Assembly: GCF_038396755.1 (NCBI RefSeq) | Contig: NZ_CP149822.1 | Span: 3,286,001 to 3,350,000, forward strand | DNA: 64,000 bases | DNA from: Chitinophaga pollutisoli | GTDB lineage: Bacteria; Bacteroidota; Bacteroidia; Chitinophagales; Chitinophagaceae | Direction: 5' to 3' | Part shown: positions 1 through 13,450 of the stretch, piece after piece | Numbering within the stretch: position 1 is the stretch's first letter | How the letters are laid out: every line of letters begins with the position of its first letter | Made by a program: the position numbers and the translations under genes | The notes under the pieces: model-generated | Seen by the model: the letters and a program-made list of their open reading frames with translations, nothing else | Told to the model about the DNA's origin: nothing | Database searches by the model: none

Positions 1-597
1 GCAGGACATGAAGTAGGTGCCGATTTTATCCTGGCCTTCCGGGACAGTGATTTCGCCATAGAACCATTCCACGCTTTTACCTTCGGGGGCGGTGTAGTTG
101 AGATGGACGGAAGCGGAGCGGCGCCAGGATTTGGGATTGAACTGGATGCCTTTGGTCGCGGGGCCTTCGAGGGTCACGCCTTTGATATCCGCGTAGACAT
201 TACCCTGTTTGGAGATGCCTTTGACGGCGATATCGTAGAAACCGGTTTTTTTCAGTTTGGTGGAAAGGACGGGGATTTCCGCGAAGTCGCTGCCGGCGGG
301 GACGTTCACCGTTTTTTCCGCGCCGTTGACGCTGACGCGCAGTGTGGCGGGTGCGTCGGCTTTAGCCTGTAGGCCCAGTTTGAGGGCGCCGGTGTTGGCG
401 GCATGGAAATAGAAATGGACGGCGTTGGAGCTGTCGGTCCAGCGGACCACGCCGTTTCTGCCGGAGATATCCACACCGGTTTCGGCGGGATCTGCGTAGG
501 CGGTAAATCCCGGGAGCACGACCGGGGTGTTTTGCGCGAAGGAAGGCGCGGCTGCGGCAAGGGTGCAGCAGAGGAAAGAGTAGCGTATCATTTTCAT
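1..597 (-). CDS. DUF5077/DUF3472 domain secreted protein (C-terminus off window)
   Basis: The visible part is the N-terminal 199 residues; the reading frame is still open at base 1. A signal peptide ending in SFAQ (about residues 1-19) predicts export. The next ~110 residues fit the DUF5077 beta-sandwich (repeated glycine-rich turns, a GFYDIAVKGIS stretch). From about residue 165 the pattern SVHLNY...VEWFYGEITVP...TYFMSC is what I know from the start of DUF3472 domains, which follow DUF5077 in Bacteroidota proteins of unknown, probably carbohydrate-related, role. Two in-frame ATGs lie 6 nt apart; I chose the upstream one. No catalytic role is established for the family. Confidence 0.75.
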   Translation of the reverse strand, partial: MKMIRYSFLCCTLAAAAPSFAQNTPVVLPGFTAYADPAETGVDISGRNGVVRWTDSSNAVHFYFHAANTGALKLGLQAKADAPATLRVSVNGAEKTVNVPAGSDFAEIPVLSTKLKKTGFYDIAVKGISKQGNVYADIKGVTLEGPATKGIQFNPKSWRRSASVHLNYTAPEGKSVEWFYGEITVPEGQDKIGTYFMSC

Positions 598-686
598 AAA
601 ACAAATAAAACTTTCCCGAAGCCGGGATGCAAGTTTGTTCGTCAAAATTGACAAAACACAGACGTGGTGGGGATTGGAAAGAAAAA

Positions 687-1217
687 TCAGGGTGTATGGA
701 TGATACATTCACACCAGTCCACGAAAACCAGGGAAAAATAACGGACGATGCGCGGCACTTCGTATTCCGCCCGCGGATTGGGATCGCAGAGTGCGAGGGA
801 TTTGATGATCCCGTTTTCTTCGGTACCGTAATAACAACCGCCGCGTGAAGTGATGGCGAAACCATTTTTCACAAACCCTGGTTGGTCGTTGATGGCGATG
901 GCGCCAAGCGAATCACTATTAAGAAATGAACGCATTTCGAAAAGGGGGATGAAAAGCTCCGGCGCGCCAATGGCCTTGCGGATATGCACCTGGCCGAACG
1001 CACGAATCCCTTCAGCCAGTTCGCGGCTGTGATTGATATGGATTTCCTTGATTTCGTCCACTTCCGCGCCGACTATTTTCAGCTTGGAGATATTGACAAA
1101 CTCTGCCTGTCGCCAGTGTTCTCCGGAAAGGGTTACGGTAAAATCCGGGTAAGCGGGCAGGTTGGTCATCGCGGGGAGTTCATTGGAAACTGTAGGTATG
1201 GGAAAACAGTAGTCCAT
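687..1217 (-). CDS. hypothetical protein, 176 aa
   Basis: I do not recognise this family. The protein is soluble, without signal peptide or membrane segment. It is acidic and rich in beta-prone residues, with a central HINHSRELAEGIRAF stretch and a C-terminal aromatic region (VPRIVRYFSLVFVDW). It has four cysteines, one in RGGCYYG. It lies between the RlpA-like lipoprotein gene (60 bp upstream) and the DUF5077 gene (89 bp downstream) on the same strand, so cotranscription is possible. The gene has normal GC-rich coding character and no internal stops, so it is probably real. Confidence 0.6.
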   Translation of the reverse strand: MDYCFPIPTVSNELPAMTNLPAYPDFTVTLSGEHWRQAEFVNISKLKIVGAEVDEIKEIHINHSRELAEGIRAFGQVHIRKAIGAPELFIPLFEMRSFLNSDSLGAIAINDQPGFVKNGFAITSRGGCYYGTEENGIIKSLALCDPNPRAEYEVPRIVRYFSLVFVDWCECIIHTP

Positions 1218-1277
1218 AGGTGAACACGTGATGTTACCCGAATATATGACGAAAAATTGTTAAAAGAAAGGATCGGT

Positions 1278-1652
1278 TTAGCCTTTGGGCTTTTTATACT
1301 TTATTTTTACATTGGCGACGCCGGCGTTGACCATACCGAGTTTTTTGGCGGCTTTTTTAGAAAGGTCGATGATGCGGCCGGCAACGAAGGGGCCGCGGTC
1401 GTTGATGCGGACTTTAATGGTTTTGCCATTGTCGAGGTTGGTGACTTTGACTTTAGTGCCGAAGGGGAGGGATTTGTGGGCGGCGGTCATTTTTCCCTGG
1501 CGGAAGGTTTCGCCGTTGGCGGTTTTGCGGCCCTGGAATTTGTCGGCGTAGAATGAGGCTTTTCCGGATTGGGAGATTTGGCGGGCGCAGGAGCTGAAGC
1601 ACAGCAATGCGGCCGCGGCGAGGGTTGGCAGGAGGTGTTTTCGTTGGATCAT
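1278..1652 (-). CDS. rlpA: RlpA-like lipoprotein (DPBB-fold lytic transglycosylase family)
   Basis: RlpA proteins are outer-membrane lipoproteins with a double-psi beta-barrel; in Pseudomonas the protein cleaves denuded septal peptidoglycan. This 124-residue copy has a lipoprotein signal with lipobox FSSC (Cys22), followed directly by the DPBB domain (about 30-115). Glu48 (ANGE), His59 ([10 protein letters not shown]) and Asp85 (NDRGPF) have the same spacing as the catalytic residues I recall for Pseudomonas RlpA. There is no C-terminal SPOR domain, so septal targeting by SPOR is not expected. It starts 8 bp after the GNAT gene and probably shares its transcript. Confidence 0.85.
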   Translation of the reverse strand: MIQRKHLLPTLAAAALLCFSSCARQISQSGKASFYADKFQGRKTANGETFRQGKMTAAHKSLPFGTKVKVTNLDNGKTIKVRINDRGPFVAGRIIDLSKKAAKKLGMVNAGVANVKIKYKKPKG

Positions 1653-1660
1653 ATTCCGCT

Positions 1661-2158
1661 TTACAGTTTCTTGGTCATGATATAGTCGTTCATGAAAAAG
1701 CCGTGGCCGATGTCGATGTCTTCCTCTCCGGAAATCACGAAACCGTTTCGTTTGTAAAAGCCCGTAGCTTTATTGTCGCGGTTCACGTTGAGCGACAGCT
1801 TTTCCATGCCGGCGTTGCGCGCGATGCGTTCCACTTCCGCTATGAGCGCGAGGCCCATGTTTTTGCCTTGCATCTGCGGCAGCACGTATATCTTGTGCAA
1901 TTTTGATACCGGTTCGTCTTTATAATTCAGTTCGTATCCTGCGAATCCTCCGAATTTCCCGTCTGCTTCAGCCAGCAGATAAACATACCCTTTCTTTTCT
2001 ACCTGGTCTTTCAACACTGCGAGGTCGTACATCAAGTTCAGCATGTAATCGATCTGTTCGGATGTAAGAATTTTCCCAAATGTATGCGGCCAGGTGTCGT
2101 AAGCGATCTGCTGCACGATGGCCAGCTGCTGCTCCGCTGCCTGCGTAATCCTGATCAT
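1661..2158 (-). CDS. GNAT family N-acetyltransferase
   Basis: This 165-residue protein has the GNAT fold: N-terminal strand and helices, then the central strand [10 protein letters not shown], an acetyl-CoA binding region around [19 protein letters not shown] (a Q/R-x-x-G-x-G/A-type loop reading QMQGKNMG), and the C-terminal [18 protein letters not shown] motif typical of the family. The substrate cannot be told; N-acetylation of a small molecule or peptide is expected. It is divergent from the lipase gene (65 bp between starts) and lies 8 bp upstream of the RlpA-like gene. Confidence 0.85.
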   Translation of the reverse strand: MIRITQAAEQQLAIVQQIAYDTWPHTFGKILTSEQIDYMLNLMYDLAVLKDQVEKKGYVYLLAEADGKFGGFAGYELNYKDEPVSKLHKIYVLPQMQGKNMGLALIAEVERIARNAGMEKLSLNVNRDNKATGFYKRNGFVISGEEDIDIGHGFFMNDYIMTKKL

Positions 2159-2223
2159 GATGAATGGTTAAACGGTTACGTTGCAATTTAACGCATATCC
2201 ACCTTACACCACAGATTTTTGTT

Positions 2224-3315
2224 ATGTTTGGAAAAAAACACATGCGCGCTATCTTTTGGGCCCTGATGGCTGTGTTGGCCCTGCCTGTGAAAGCCCAGCT
2301 GAAGGCGGGCTTCGATGCCAACGAATACAATGATCTTTTACACCTCCATCAAAACGGGGATACAGCATCCGCCAAAAATCACCCGGAAGCGTATAAATTG
2401 CTTTACACTTCGCCCGAGGTCGGGTTTTATAACCGTTGGGTATTGTGGGAAAGAAGTGATGGGGTAGACGTAATACAGATCCGTGGCACGATCGGCAAGC
2501 TCGAAAGCTGGCTTGCGAATTTTTATGCGGCGATGGTTCCTGCCGAAGGGGTAATCCAGCTGAACGACAGCACCCGGTTTACTTACAAGATGGCGGCTGA
2601 TTCCGGCAAATCGTTTGTGCATGTGGGATGGACCGCCGCCGTCGGATTCATGTCTGCCGATATCGTAGAACATGTGAAAGAGCGCTACGCCAGGGGAACC
2701 CGTCAAATCCTTATCATGGGCCACAGCCAGGGCGGCGCCATCGCATTCCTCCTGCGCTCGTACCTGCATTACCACCCCGATCTTCCCAAAGATATCCTTT
2801 ACAAAACCTATTGCAGCGCCGCGCCGAAGCCCGGTAATCTCTTCTACGCATACGATTTCGATAATATCACCCGCGACGGATGGGGCTACCGCATCGTCAA
2901 CAGCGACGACTGGGTGCCGGAAACGCCGCTATCCCTGCAAACGGTGCAGGATTTCAACATGCCCAGCCCTTTCATGAATGTGCGCGGAGAATTAAAGAAA
3001 CAGAAATTTTTCGTGCGGTTGTATGGAACGATGGTATACAACCGGCTGACGCGTACCACCAACCGGAGTGTGCGCCGGTTCCGGAAAACCCTTGGCAACG
3101 GCGTGTCCCGGCTGACCAAGAGAACGCTGCCGCAATTCAAACAGCCGGAATATGTTTTCAGCAATAACTATATGACCTGCGGCGTCCCCATCATCTTATT
3201 GACAGATGCGGCTTACCATCAAAATTTTCCTTTCGACGGTAAAAATATTTTCGTGCACCACATGCCCGAAAAGTACATCTATCTCCTGAAAAAATACTAT
3301 TCCGTTTCGGACTGA
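2224..3315 (+). CDS. secreted lipase (class 3 lipase-like alpha/beta hydrolase)
   Basis: The nucleophile elbow GHSQGG places Ser168 in a class 3 lipase-like alpha/beta hydrolase fold, with NSDDWVPETP downstream matching the D-x-V-P region that supplies the catalytic Asp in that family. The catalytic His is probably in the C-terminal third (YHQNFP or VHHMPEKY). A signal peptide ending in VKAQ follows the second Met. The start could be 2224 or 2242; an upstream extension to 2164 would hide the signal peptide inside the protein and is unlikely. The enzyme should hydrolyse acylglycerols or similar esters outside the cytoplasm. It converges on the glycolipid-binding-like gene with a 19-bp overlap. 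Confidence 0.8.
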   Translation: MFGKKHMRAIFWALMAVLALPVKAQLKAGFDANEYNDLLHLHQNGDTASAKNHPEAYKLLYTSPEVGFYNRWVLWERSDGVDVIQIRGTIGKLESWLANFYAAMVPAEGVIQLNDSTRFTYKMAADSGKSFVHVGWTAAVGFMSADIVEHVKERYARGTRQILIMGHSQGGAIAFLLRSYLHYHPDLPKDILYKTYCSAAPKPGNLFYAYDFDNITRDGWGYRIVNSDDWVPETPLSLQTVQDFNMPSPFMNVRGELKKQKFFVRLYGTMVYNRLTRTTNRSVRRFRKTLGNGVSRLTKRTLPQFKQPEYVFSNNYMTCGVPIILLTDAAYHQNFPFDGKNIFVHHMPEKYIYLLKKYYSVSD

Positions 3316-3860
3316 ACAGCGTAAAACAAGCCGGGATAATCGATCACCAGGCCGTCGGCATCGGTGAGGATTTCCCGTTTGAAGTCTTTCAGGACGCCTT
3401 CGTAGAGGTAACGGCTTTCGTCGAGGCGGGTGTAGTATTGCGTGACGGGTTTGATTTCGTTCTTGAAAATGTTGATGTACAGCGCATCAATTTGTGTGCG
3501 TTGACCGGGTTGGAGGTTGAGGCGGCGGATGGGGAGGGTGTTCGTAAACGGGGTGAGGGAAATATCGATATCGATGCAATGATCCCACTCGTCGCGTGTG
3601 TGCCCGGTTTGCGTCCACTTGCCGTTGAGATCGCGGTGGAGGGAAATCCAGGAGCAATCGCCGTCGCGCTCGATCGCCATTTCGAGGCCAGACATTTGCC
3701 ACGCGCGGTCAGCCACGATATCGTAAGACACGGAAAACGGCATGTCTTCCCCAAACCCAACGATTGTTCCGTTGACGCGGATATCGCTTCCTGTAGCGTC
3801 GATGCTACAATATTCCATCATTTGATAATAAAGTCCTTTCCAGACGATCTGTCGTTTCAT
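3297..3860 (-). CDS. putative glycolipid-binding family protein
   Basis: The 187-residue sequence matches what I recall of the 'putative glycolipid-binding' family (PF06475): a beta-rich protein opening with W-G-x-Y-...-E-Y-C, a central DIDISLTPFTNTLPIRRL stretch (the T-P-x-T-N-T-L-P-I-R-R-L signature is the strongest match), and a C-terminal DADGLVIDYPGLF motif. There is no signal peptide. The ligand and role are unproven in the family. Its ATG overlaps the stop of the upstream metallopeptidase gene by 4 bp (ATGA), so the two are translationally coupled; its 3' end overlaps the convergent lipase gene. Confidence 0.75.
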   Translation of the reverse strand: MKRQIVWKGLYYQMMEYCSIDATGSDIRVNGTIVGFGEDMPFSVSYDIVADRAWQMSGLEMAIERDGDCSWISLHRDLNGKWTQTGHTRDEWDHCIDIDISLTPFTNTLPIRRLNLQPGQRTQIDALYINIFKNEIKPVTQYYTRLDESRYLYEGVLKDFKREILTDADGLVIDYPGLFYAVQSETE

Positions 3861-4705
3861 TGTGTGCTGTTAAAAGTGTCGCCCTGGCGGATATCGCCTG
3901 TCTCGAAACCTTTTTTGAACCAATACATCCGCTGGGCGGAGGTGCCATGCGTGAAGGCATCGGGGACCACGCGCCCGCCAGACTGCTGTTGCAGCCGGTC
4001 GTCGCCGATGGCGTTGGCTGCGTTAAGGGCTTCTTCGATATCGCCGGGTTCGATGAAATCGGCCGTATTTTTCATGTAATGCGCCCAGAGGCCGGCGTAG
4101 AAGTCGGCCTGCAGTTCCAGTTTCACGGAAAGTTTGTTGTATTCCGCTTCGCTGAGGCGGCCACGCATGGACTGAACCTTTTGCGAAACACCGAGGAGGT
4201 TCTGGACGTGGTGCCCTACTTCATGGGCGATTACGTAGGCCATCGCCATGTCGCCCGGGGCGTTGAGGTTATTTTTCAGTTCGTCGTAAAAAGACAGGTC
4301 GATGTATACCTGGTGGTCCGCCGGGCAATAAAAAGGTCCTGAAGCGGAGGAGGCGCCGCCGCAGGCGCTCTGTACGGCGCCGGTGAACATCACGAGGGTG
4401 GGTTCCTGGTATTGTTGTCCGATTTGGTTGAAGATCTTATGCCAAACGTCTTCCGTTTCAGCCAAAACAACTTTGGTGAAGGAAGCAGCTTCTTTTTCAC
4501 GGGCTTCCTGTTCGGGGGAAAGCTGGCCTTGCTGGGTGCCGGACGGCTGCTGCATGTTCACCACCTGGGAGGGATCGCCGCCAAGGAAATAAACGATCAG
4601 TGCGATCACGATGGTACCGATGCCGCCGCCTACTACGAGGCCTCCGCGGCCGGAGCCTCTGCGGTCATCTACATTTGTGCTTTCTCGGCGTCCTTGCCAG
4701 CGCAT
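3857..4705 (-). CDS. YpfJ-type neutral zinc metallopeptidase, membrane-anchored
   Basis: This 282-residue protein belongs to the putative neutral zinc metallopeptidase family. It has a basic N-terminus (DDRRGSGRGG), one membrane segment (about 23-41) and an extracytoplasmic catalytic domain. HEVGHH at 161-166 gives the two zinc-binding His and catalytic Glu; the downstream ELQADFYAGLWAH supplies the third ligand region. Two Cys (115 and 127, CGGASSASGPFYC) could form a disulphide, in keeping with an outside location. Physiological substrates are unknown for the family. It is the first gene of a two-gene unit with the glycolipid-binding-like protein. Confidence 0.88.
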   Translation of the reverse strand: MRWQGRRESTNVDDRRGSGRGGLVVGGGIGTIVIALIVYFLGGDPSQVVNMQQPSGTQQGQLSPEQEAREKEAASFTKVVLAETEDVWHKIFNQIGQQYQEPTLVMFTGAVQSACGGASSASGPFYCPADHQVYIDLSFYDELKNNLNAPGDMAMAYVIAHEVGHHVQNLLGVSQKVQSMRGRLSEAEYNKLSVKLELQADFYAGLWAHYMKNTADFIEPGDIEEALNAANAIGDDRLQQQSGGRVVPDAFTHGTSAQRMYWFKKGFETGDIRQGDTFNSTQ

Positions 4706-4862
4706 ATGGTTTTCTTTTAGTTAGTACTATAAATTTATGAAATAAATGGGTGCGCCGCTGTTTTTCAGCCATTCGCCCGGCATGGTTCTGGAAAATCAAA
4801 GTTAACAACCTTTAGGTACAACCCTGACATTTCGCCCCCCAGCGAACGAAAACACTCGTTTT

Positions 4863-5315
4863 TCAACATTTACGCCACCTATCCACCCGCAATATCTCCA
4901 TCATCCTCATCACTGGCTCTGTTTTCCTGGAAACCCGCCGCGGCCAGGTCCATCATCGAAAAAACATCGACTTCTGCGCCTTCGCTTCCGAGAGATACAC
5001 TTGCTGCTGCCGGACAAACGGACCGCATGATTGTTATGTGTTGTGCAACACGGTTTCCAGCCAGATGGAATCCGGGGATTTAAAATGCAGGGCGTGGGCC
5101 TGCCAGTCCCAACAGGCTTGCATGCAACGTTCCATCCCATCGAAATGCCGGAAAAGCATCGCTGTTCTTTGTGGAAAAAGCGTGTCGTAAGCATGCGCCC
5201 GTTTTTTGCAAACCGCCGACGACCGGAAATAGTCCGTCAGCTAACCGCGAACGATGGCGGCGCTCTGGCGGATGATATTCGTCAGCGTGTATGCTTTACC
5301 ATTAGGTAGCGACAT
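4863..5315 (-). pseudogene. decayed gene with three in-frame stops (low confidence)
   Basis: From an ATG at 5315 one frame runs 151 codons to a TGA at 4863-4865, interrupted by TAG (5241-5243) and by TAA and TGA further on. Between the stops the translation looks protein-like: a 67-residue piece from LTDYFRSS to WLETVLHNT, then CGPFVRQQQVYLSEAKAQKS. I do not recognise the family. The overlapping frame at 4910-5194 is arginine- and cysteine-rich and reads like noise. It lies in the otherwise empty stretch between gltD and the metallopeptidase gene, on the same strand as both. It could also simply be non-coding DNA. Confidence 0.35.
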
Positions 5316-5382
5316 GGCGTGAAGTGATGAATGGTTAACTTTTCGACTGGATATAAGATACGAATACTCACGCGCAACCCTA

Positions 5383-5429
5383 CTTCAGCGGCAACATAAA
5401 GGCCGGGTAAAAACCCGGCCCGGCTGAAG
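5383..5429 (-). terminator. nested-hairpin terminator downstream of gltD
   Basis: A perfect 8-bp stem (GGCCGGGT / ACCCGGCC, 5401-5420) sits inside an outer inverted repeat CTTCAGC/GCTGAAG (5383-5389 and 5423-5429). It lies 50-96 bp past the gltD stop codon. On the minus strand the inner stem is followed by TTTATG. Confidence 0.7.
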
Positions 5430-5478
5430 GTTACAACAAAATCTAAACCTGCTTATGAGAAGACTTAAGATTCAAGAA

Positions 5479-6954
5479 TTAATAGGAAAGATACATCAAG
5501 GAATGATCCTTGCTTTCCAGGTGGGAAGCACCCATCAGAAACTCGTCGACTTTTCTTGCACACTCTCGTCCCTCACTAATGGCCCATACCACGAGGGATT
5601 GACCGCGGCGCATGTCGCCGGCTGCAAAAACCTTCGGGATGGAAGTCTGATATGCTTTTTCGGTCGCTTTCACATTGCCGCGTTCGTCGGTTTCGATGGA
5701 GAGGTCTTCCAGCATGCCCTTGTACTGGGGGTGGAGGAAGCCCATGGCCAGGAAAGCGAGATCGCAGGGCACGGTTCTTTCTGAGCCGGCTACTTCTACG
5801 AAGCGCCCGGGGCGGCCGTCTTCACCGAAAGACCAGGTAAGGTCCACCAGTTTGAGGCCTTTGAGATTTCCTTTATCGTCGCCAATGAATTCTTTGGTAG
5901 CGATCGCCCAGTGGCGGTCGGCGCCTTCTTCGTGGGAGGTCGACGTTTTGAGGATCATCGGGTAGGTAGGCCAGGGCATGAAGGGGGTACGGTCTGCCGC
6001 GGGTTTAGGCATCAGCTCCAGCTGGGTCACGGATTTGGCGCCGTGACGGTTGGAGGTGCCCACGCAGTCGGAACCGGTGTCGCCACCGCCGATCACCACT
6101 ACATGTTTGCCTGTGGCGAGGATGTCTTCGCCTTCTACTTTGGATTTTCCTACGCGTTGGTTTTGTTGTTTGAGGAAGTCCATGGCGTAATGCACGCCTT
6201 TGAGCTCACGCCCGGGAATGGTAAGGTCGCGGGGGATGGTGGAACCACCGGCTAGCACTACCGCGTTGAATTCGCGGAGGATGTCGTTGATGCTGATGTT
6301 CACGCCCACGTTCGCGTTGCACTGGAATGTGACACCTTCTTCTTCCATGAGGGCCACGCGGCGGTCGATCACCCATTTCTCCAGTTTGAAGTCGGGGATG
6401 CCGTAGCGGAGGAGCCCTCCGGGTTTATCGTCGCGCTCGAACACGGTTACCAGGTGGCCGGCGTAGTTGAGCTGCGCGGCGGCGGCGAGGCCGGCGGGGC
6501 CGGAGCCGATCACGGCAACTTTCTTTCCGGTGCGCACACGCGGAACTTTCGCTTTCACGAGTCCTTTATCGAACGCGATTTCAATGATATGTTTTTCGAT
6601 TTCCTCGATGGCCACGGGCGGCTGGTTGATGCCCAGCACGCAGGCGCTTTCGCAGGGTGCGGGACAGATACGGCCGGTGAACTCGGGGAAGTTGTTGGTG
6701 GAAGTCAGCACTTCATACGCTTCCTGCCAGTCTTTGCGGTATACCGCGTCGTTGAATTCGGGGATTACGTTGCCGAGGGGGCATCCGCTGTGGCAGAAGG
6801 GTACGCCGCAGTTCATGCAACGGGCCGACTGTTCGTTGAGCTTGTTCTCGGGGAGACGCTCCACAAATTCGTTATAATGTTTTACACGGGATTTCACGTC
6901 AGCCTTTTTCGGCAACTCCCTTGTAAATTCCATAAATCCTGTTGGTTTACCCAT
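5479..6954 (-). CDS. gltD: glutamate synthase small subunit (NADPH)
   Basis: GltD takes electrons from NADPH through FAD and Fe-S clusters to GltB, completing glutamine + 2-oxoglutarate to two glutamates. The 491-residue length is typical. The N-terminal cluster motif has Cys46, Cys49, Cys54 and Cys58 (CMNCGVPFCHSGCPLG). The FAD dinucleotide fold follows at VIGSGPAGLAAAA (about 148-160) and the NADPH fold at VIGGGDTGSDC. The C-terminus keeps the FAAGDMRRGQSLVVWA signature that closes the FAD site. It follows gltB by 36 bp on the same strand, so the two subunits are surely cotranscribed; a nested hairpin terminates the unit. Confidence 0.97.
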   Translation of the reverse strand: MGKPTGFMEFTRELPKKADVKSRVKHYNEFVERLPENKLNEQSARCMNCGVPFCHSGCPLGNVIPEFNDAVYRKDWQEAYEVLTSTNNFPEFTGRICPAPCESACVLGINQPPVAIEEIEKHIIEIAFDKGLVKAKVPRVRTGKKVAVIGSGPAGLAAAAQLNYAGHLVTVFERDDKPGGLLRYGIPDFKLEKWVIDRRVALMEEEGVTFQCNANVGVNISINDILREFNAVVLAGGSTIPRDLTIPGRELKGVHYAMDFLKQQNQRVGKSKVEGEDILATGKHVVVIGGGDTGSDCVGTSNRHGAKSVTQLELMPKPAADRTPFMPWPTYPMILKTSTSHEEGADRHWAIATKEFIGDDKGNLKGLKLVDLTWSFGEDGRPGRFVEVAGSERTVPCDLAFLAMGFLHPQYKGMLEDLSIETDERGNVKATEKAYQTSIPKVFAAGDMRRGQSLVVWAISEGRECARKVDEFLMGASHLESKDHSLMYLSY

Positions 6955-6990
6955 ATCTGTCTCTGCTTGGTCGCTTAGATAAATGTTTGA

Positions 6991-11520
<4,530 letters not shown>

Positions 11521-11760
11521 TGGCTGTTAAATTTTCCTTTTATCCTTTATCAGATACACTACGCCCACAGGCAACAAAGCCCTGGCTCAGGTACCGTATT
11601 TTGCTTTGGGAACGGTTTAAAGATACTAATAGAATGCGGTTTATTTTACTGAAAGTTTGATTAAAGCCCTAAAATTTAGAAAATTTTAAAATCGGCTACT
11701 CTTTCATTTGATAATTGTAAAAATTGAACACCGGGTAGGGGCAGGATGGGGTATGAAAAA

Positions 11761-11780
11761 GGCCGGAAATTTTTCCGGCC
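11761..11780 (-). terminator. terminator of the GHL10 gene
   Basis: A perfect 8-bp stem, GGCCGGAA/TTCCGGCC, lies 30 bp past the stop codon at 11810 and is followed on the minus strand by TTTTTCAT, the layout of an intrinsic terminator. It also separates this gene from gltB downstream. Confidence 0.85.
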
Positions 11781-11809
11781 GTGAATAAGTTGTGAAAAAA
11801 CTATCATTT

Positions 11810-13351
11810 TCAGGGAGCAAATTCGAATTTGACCGTCCCATTCGCATGTTCCACCCGCAAAGGGTCGCTGATCATGCTCTCGTTATGCATACGGTCCAAA
11901 GCGGTAACGATATAAATATAGGTGCGCCCTTTAATATATTGCCTGTCCATATATACAGGGTCCGGCATCTGCTCCACCACCGCCAGGATCTTGGTGGGGT
12001 CGCTCACATTGATCACCTGGCCCTCCTCGAAACGATATAAAACATACCGCTGCGTCTGGTGCGAAGTGTCGTCGTCCGCCCACCGGATCTCCAGTCCGCC
12101 GTTTTTCTCGAAAGCATCCGTGAAATAAGGCGCCAGCGGCGCTTTATCGTCGAGCCAGGGCATGGTGGGCAACAGCGCCGGATACCGGTACAGATGATTT
12201 TGCAGGGAATCGTTGATGCCGAAAGGATTGCCGTTGAAAGAACGGCTGCTGAAAAATACGCTCCCCTGCACCGTCGGGAATGCCCGCGTGGCAAGAATCT
12301 GGTTCGGCAACTCCCGCGGATTCCGCCAGGGCGCGCTGCTGCCGATGCGGTACGCGCCATGCCCGATGTACATGTGGCGGCCGTAAGCGTGCTTTGACCA
12401 CCAGTCCACCAGCACTTCATAAGCCACCAGCCGGTGCCCGAATTCCCAGTACAGCTGCGGCGTGAGGTAATCGATCCAGCCGAGGCGCTGCCATTTGATG
12501 ACGTCGGCATAGAGATCGTCGTAATTGGTGAGGCCCGCCCGCGTGGGGGAACCGCTGAAATCCTTGTCCTGGTTGCGCCATACGCCGAATGGACTGATCC
12601 CGAACTTCACCCAGGGCTTGGTTTGCTTGATGGCGCCGCTGAGCATCTGGATGATGGTGTCCACATTATAACGCCGCCAGTCGTCGAGGCTGCGGCCTTT
12701 GCCGTACAGCCGGAACGACCCCTGGTCGGGGAAATCCTTGCCGGGCAGGCGGTACGGGTAAAAGTAATCGTCGAAATGGACGGCGTCGATATCATAGCGC
12801 TTTACGACGTCGCGGATGAGCTCTGTCACGTAGGAGCGGACTTCCGGGATCCCCGGGTCGAAGTATTTTTTATCGCCGTAAGTGAGGAACCACTGCGGTC
12901 GCGTGCGGGTGATGTGATTGTCGGCGATGCTGCTGCCGCGGGTATTGGCCACGGCGCGGTAGGGGTTGAACCAGGCATGGAATTCCATCCCGCGTTTATG
13001 CGTTTCGGTGACCATGAACTCGAGCGGGTCGTAATACGGGATGGGGGGCTGGCCCTGCCTTCCGGTGAGATATTCGCTCCAGGGTTCGTAGGGAGACGGA
13101 TAGAAGGCATCCGCCGCAGGCCGGACCTGGAAAATGATGGCGTTCATGCCGTTTCGCTTGTGGAAATCCAGCAACTGGATAAATTCCTCGCGCTGTTGCT
13201 CCGGCGGCAATCCTTTCCTGGAAGGCCAGTCGATGTTTGCTATCGTGGAGATCCAGACAGCCCTGAACTCCCTTTTGGGAGGCAGTTGCGCCTTTGTGGG
13301 ATGCATCAGGCTGCCGCACAGTAGTAGTCCGGTCAATATATACTTCACCAT
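11810..13351 (-). CDS. secreted GHL10/DUF187-type glycoside hydrolase-like protein
   Basis: This 513-residue protein has a signal peptide (ends THPTKAQ, about residue 21) and then the glycosyl hydrolase-like 10 barrel. The opening EFRAVWISTIANIDWPS is the family signature, FQVRPAADAFYPS and HAWFNPYRA follow, and DAVHFDDYFYPYR carries the likely catalytic acidic residues. The C-terminal ~100 residues look like a fibronectin III-type domain (YVLYRFEEGQ...YIYIVTALDR). Family members in Bacteroidota act on polysaccharide or peptidoglycan-derived glycans, but the substrate is mostly unproven. The frame continues 188 codons upstream, but that part overlaps the divergent DUF3500 gene and lacks a signal peptide at its start, so I start at 13351. 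Confidence 0.85.
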   Translation of the reverse strand: MVKYILTGLLLCGSLMHPTKAQLPPKREFRAVWISTIANIDWPSRKGLPPEQQREEFIQLLDFHKRNGMNAIIFQVRPAADAFYPSPYEPWSEYLTGRQGQPPIPYYDPLEFMVTETHKRGMEFHAWFNPYRAVANTRGSSIADNHITRTRPQWFLTYGDKKYFDPGIPEVRSYVTELIRDVVKRYDIDAVHFDDYFYPYRLPGKDFPDQGSFRLYGKGRSLDDWRRYNVDTIIQMLSGAIKQTKPWVKFGISPFGVWRNQDKDFSGSPTRAGLTNYDDLYADVIKWQRLGWIDYLTPQLYWEFGHRLVAYEVLVDWWSKHAYGRHMYIGHGAYRIGSSAPWRNPRELPNQILATRAFPTVQGSVFFSSRSFNGNPFGINDSLQNHLYRYPALLPTMPWLDDKAPLAPYFTDAFEKNGGLEIRWADDDTSHQTQRYVLYRFEEGQVINVSDPTKILAVVEQMPDPVYMDRQYIKGRTYIYIVTALDRMHNESMISDPLRVEHANGTVKFEFAP

Positions 13352-13450
13352 TTCCTTGTATCGGTTTTCCGTAAACTGCGAAAATAAAGTTCCGTCGTCC
13401 AAATGCCAAATGCGGGCAGGATTTGTATTTTGTAAAAAGAATCCACGCAT

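Noticed and set aside
4910..5194. 94-codon open frame on the minus strand
   Set aside because: Arg/Cys-rich and low in protein character; the frame with three stops next to it looks more like real coding sequence.
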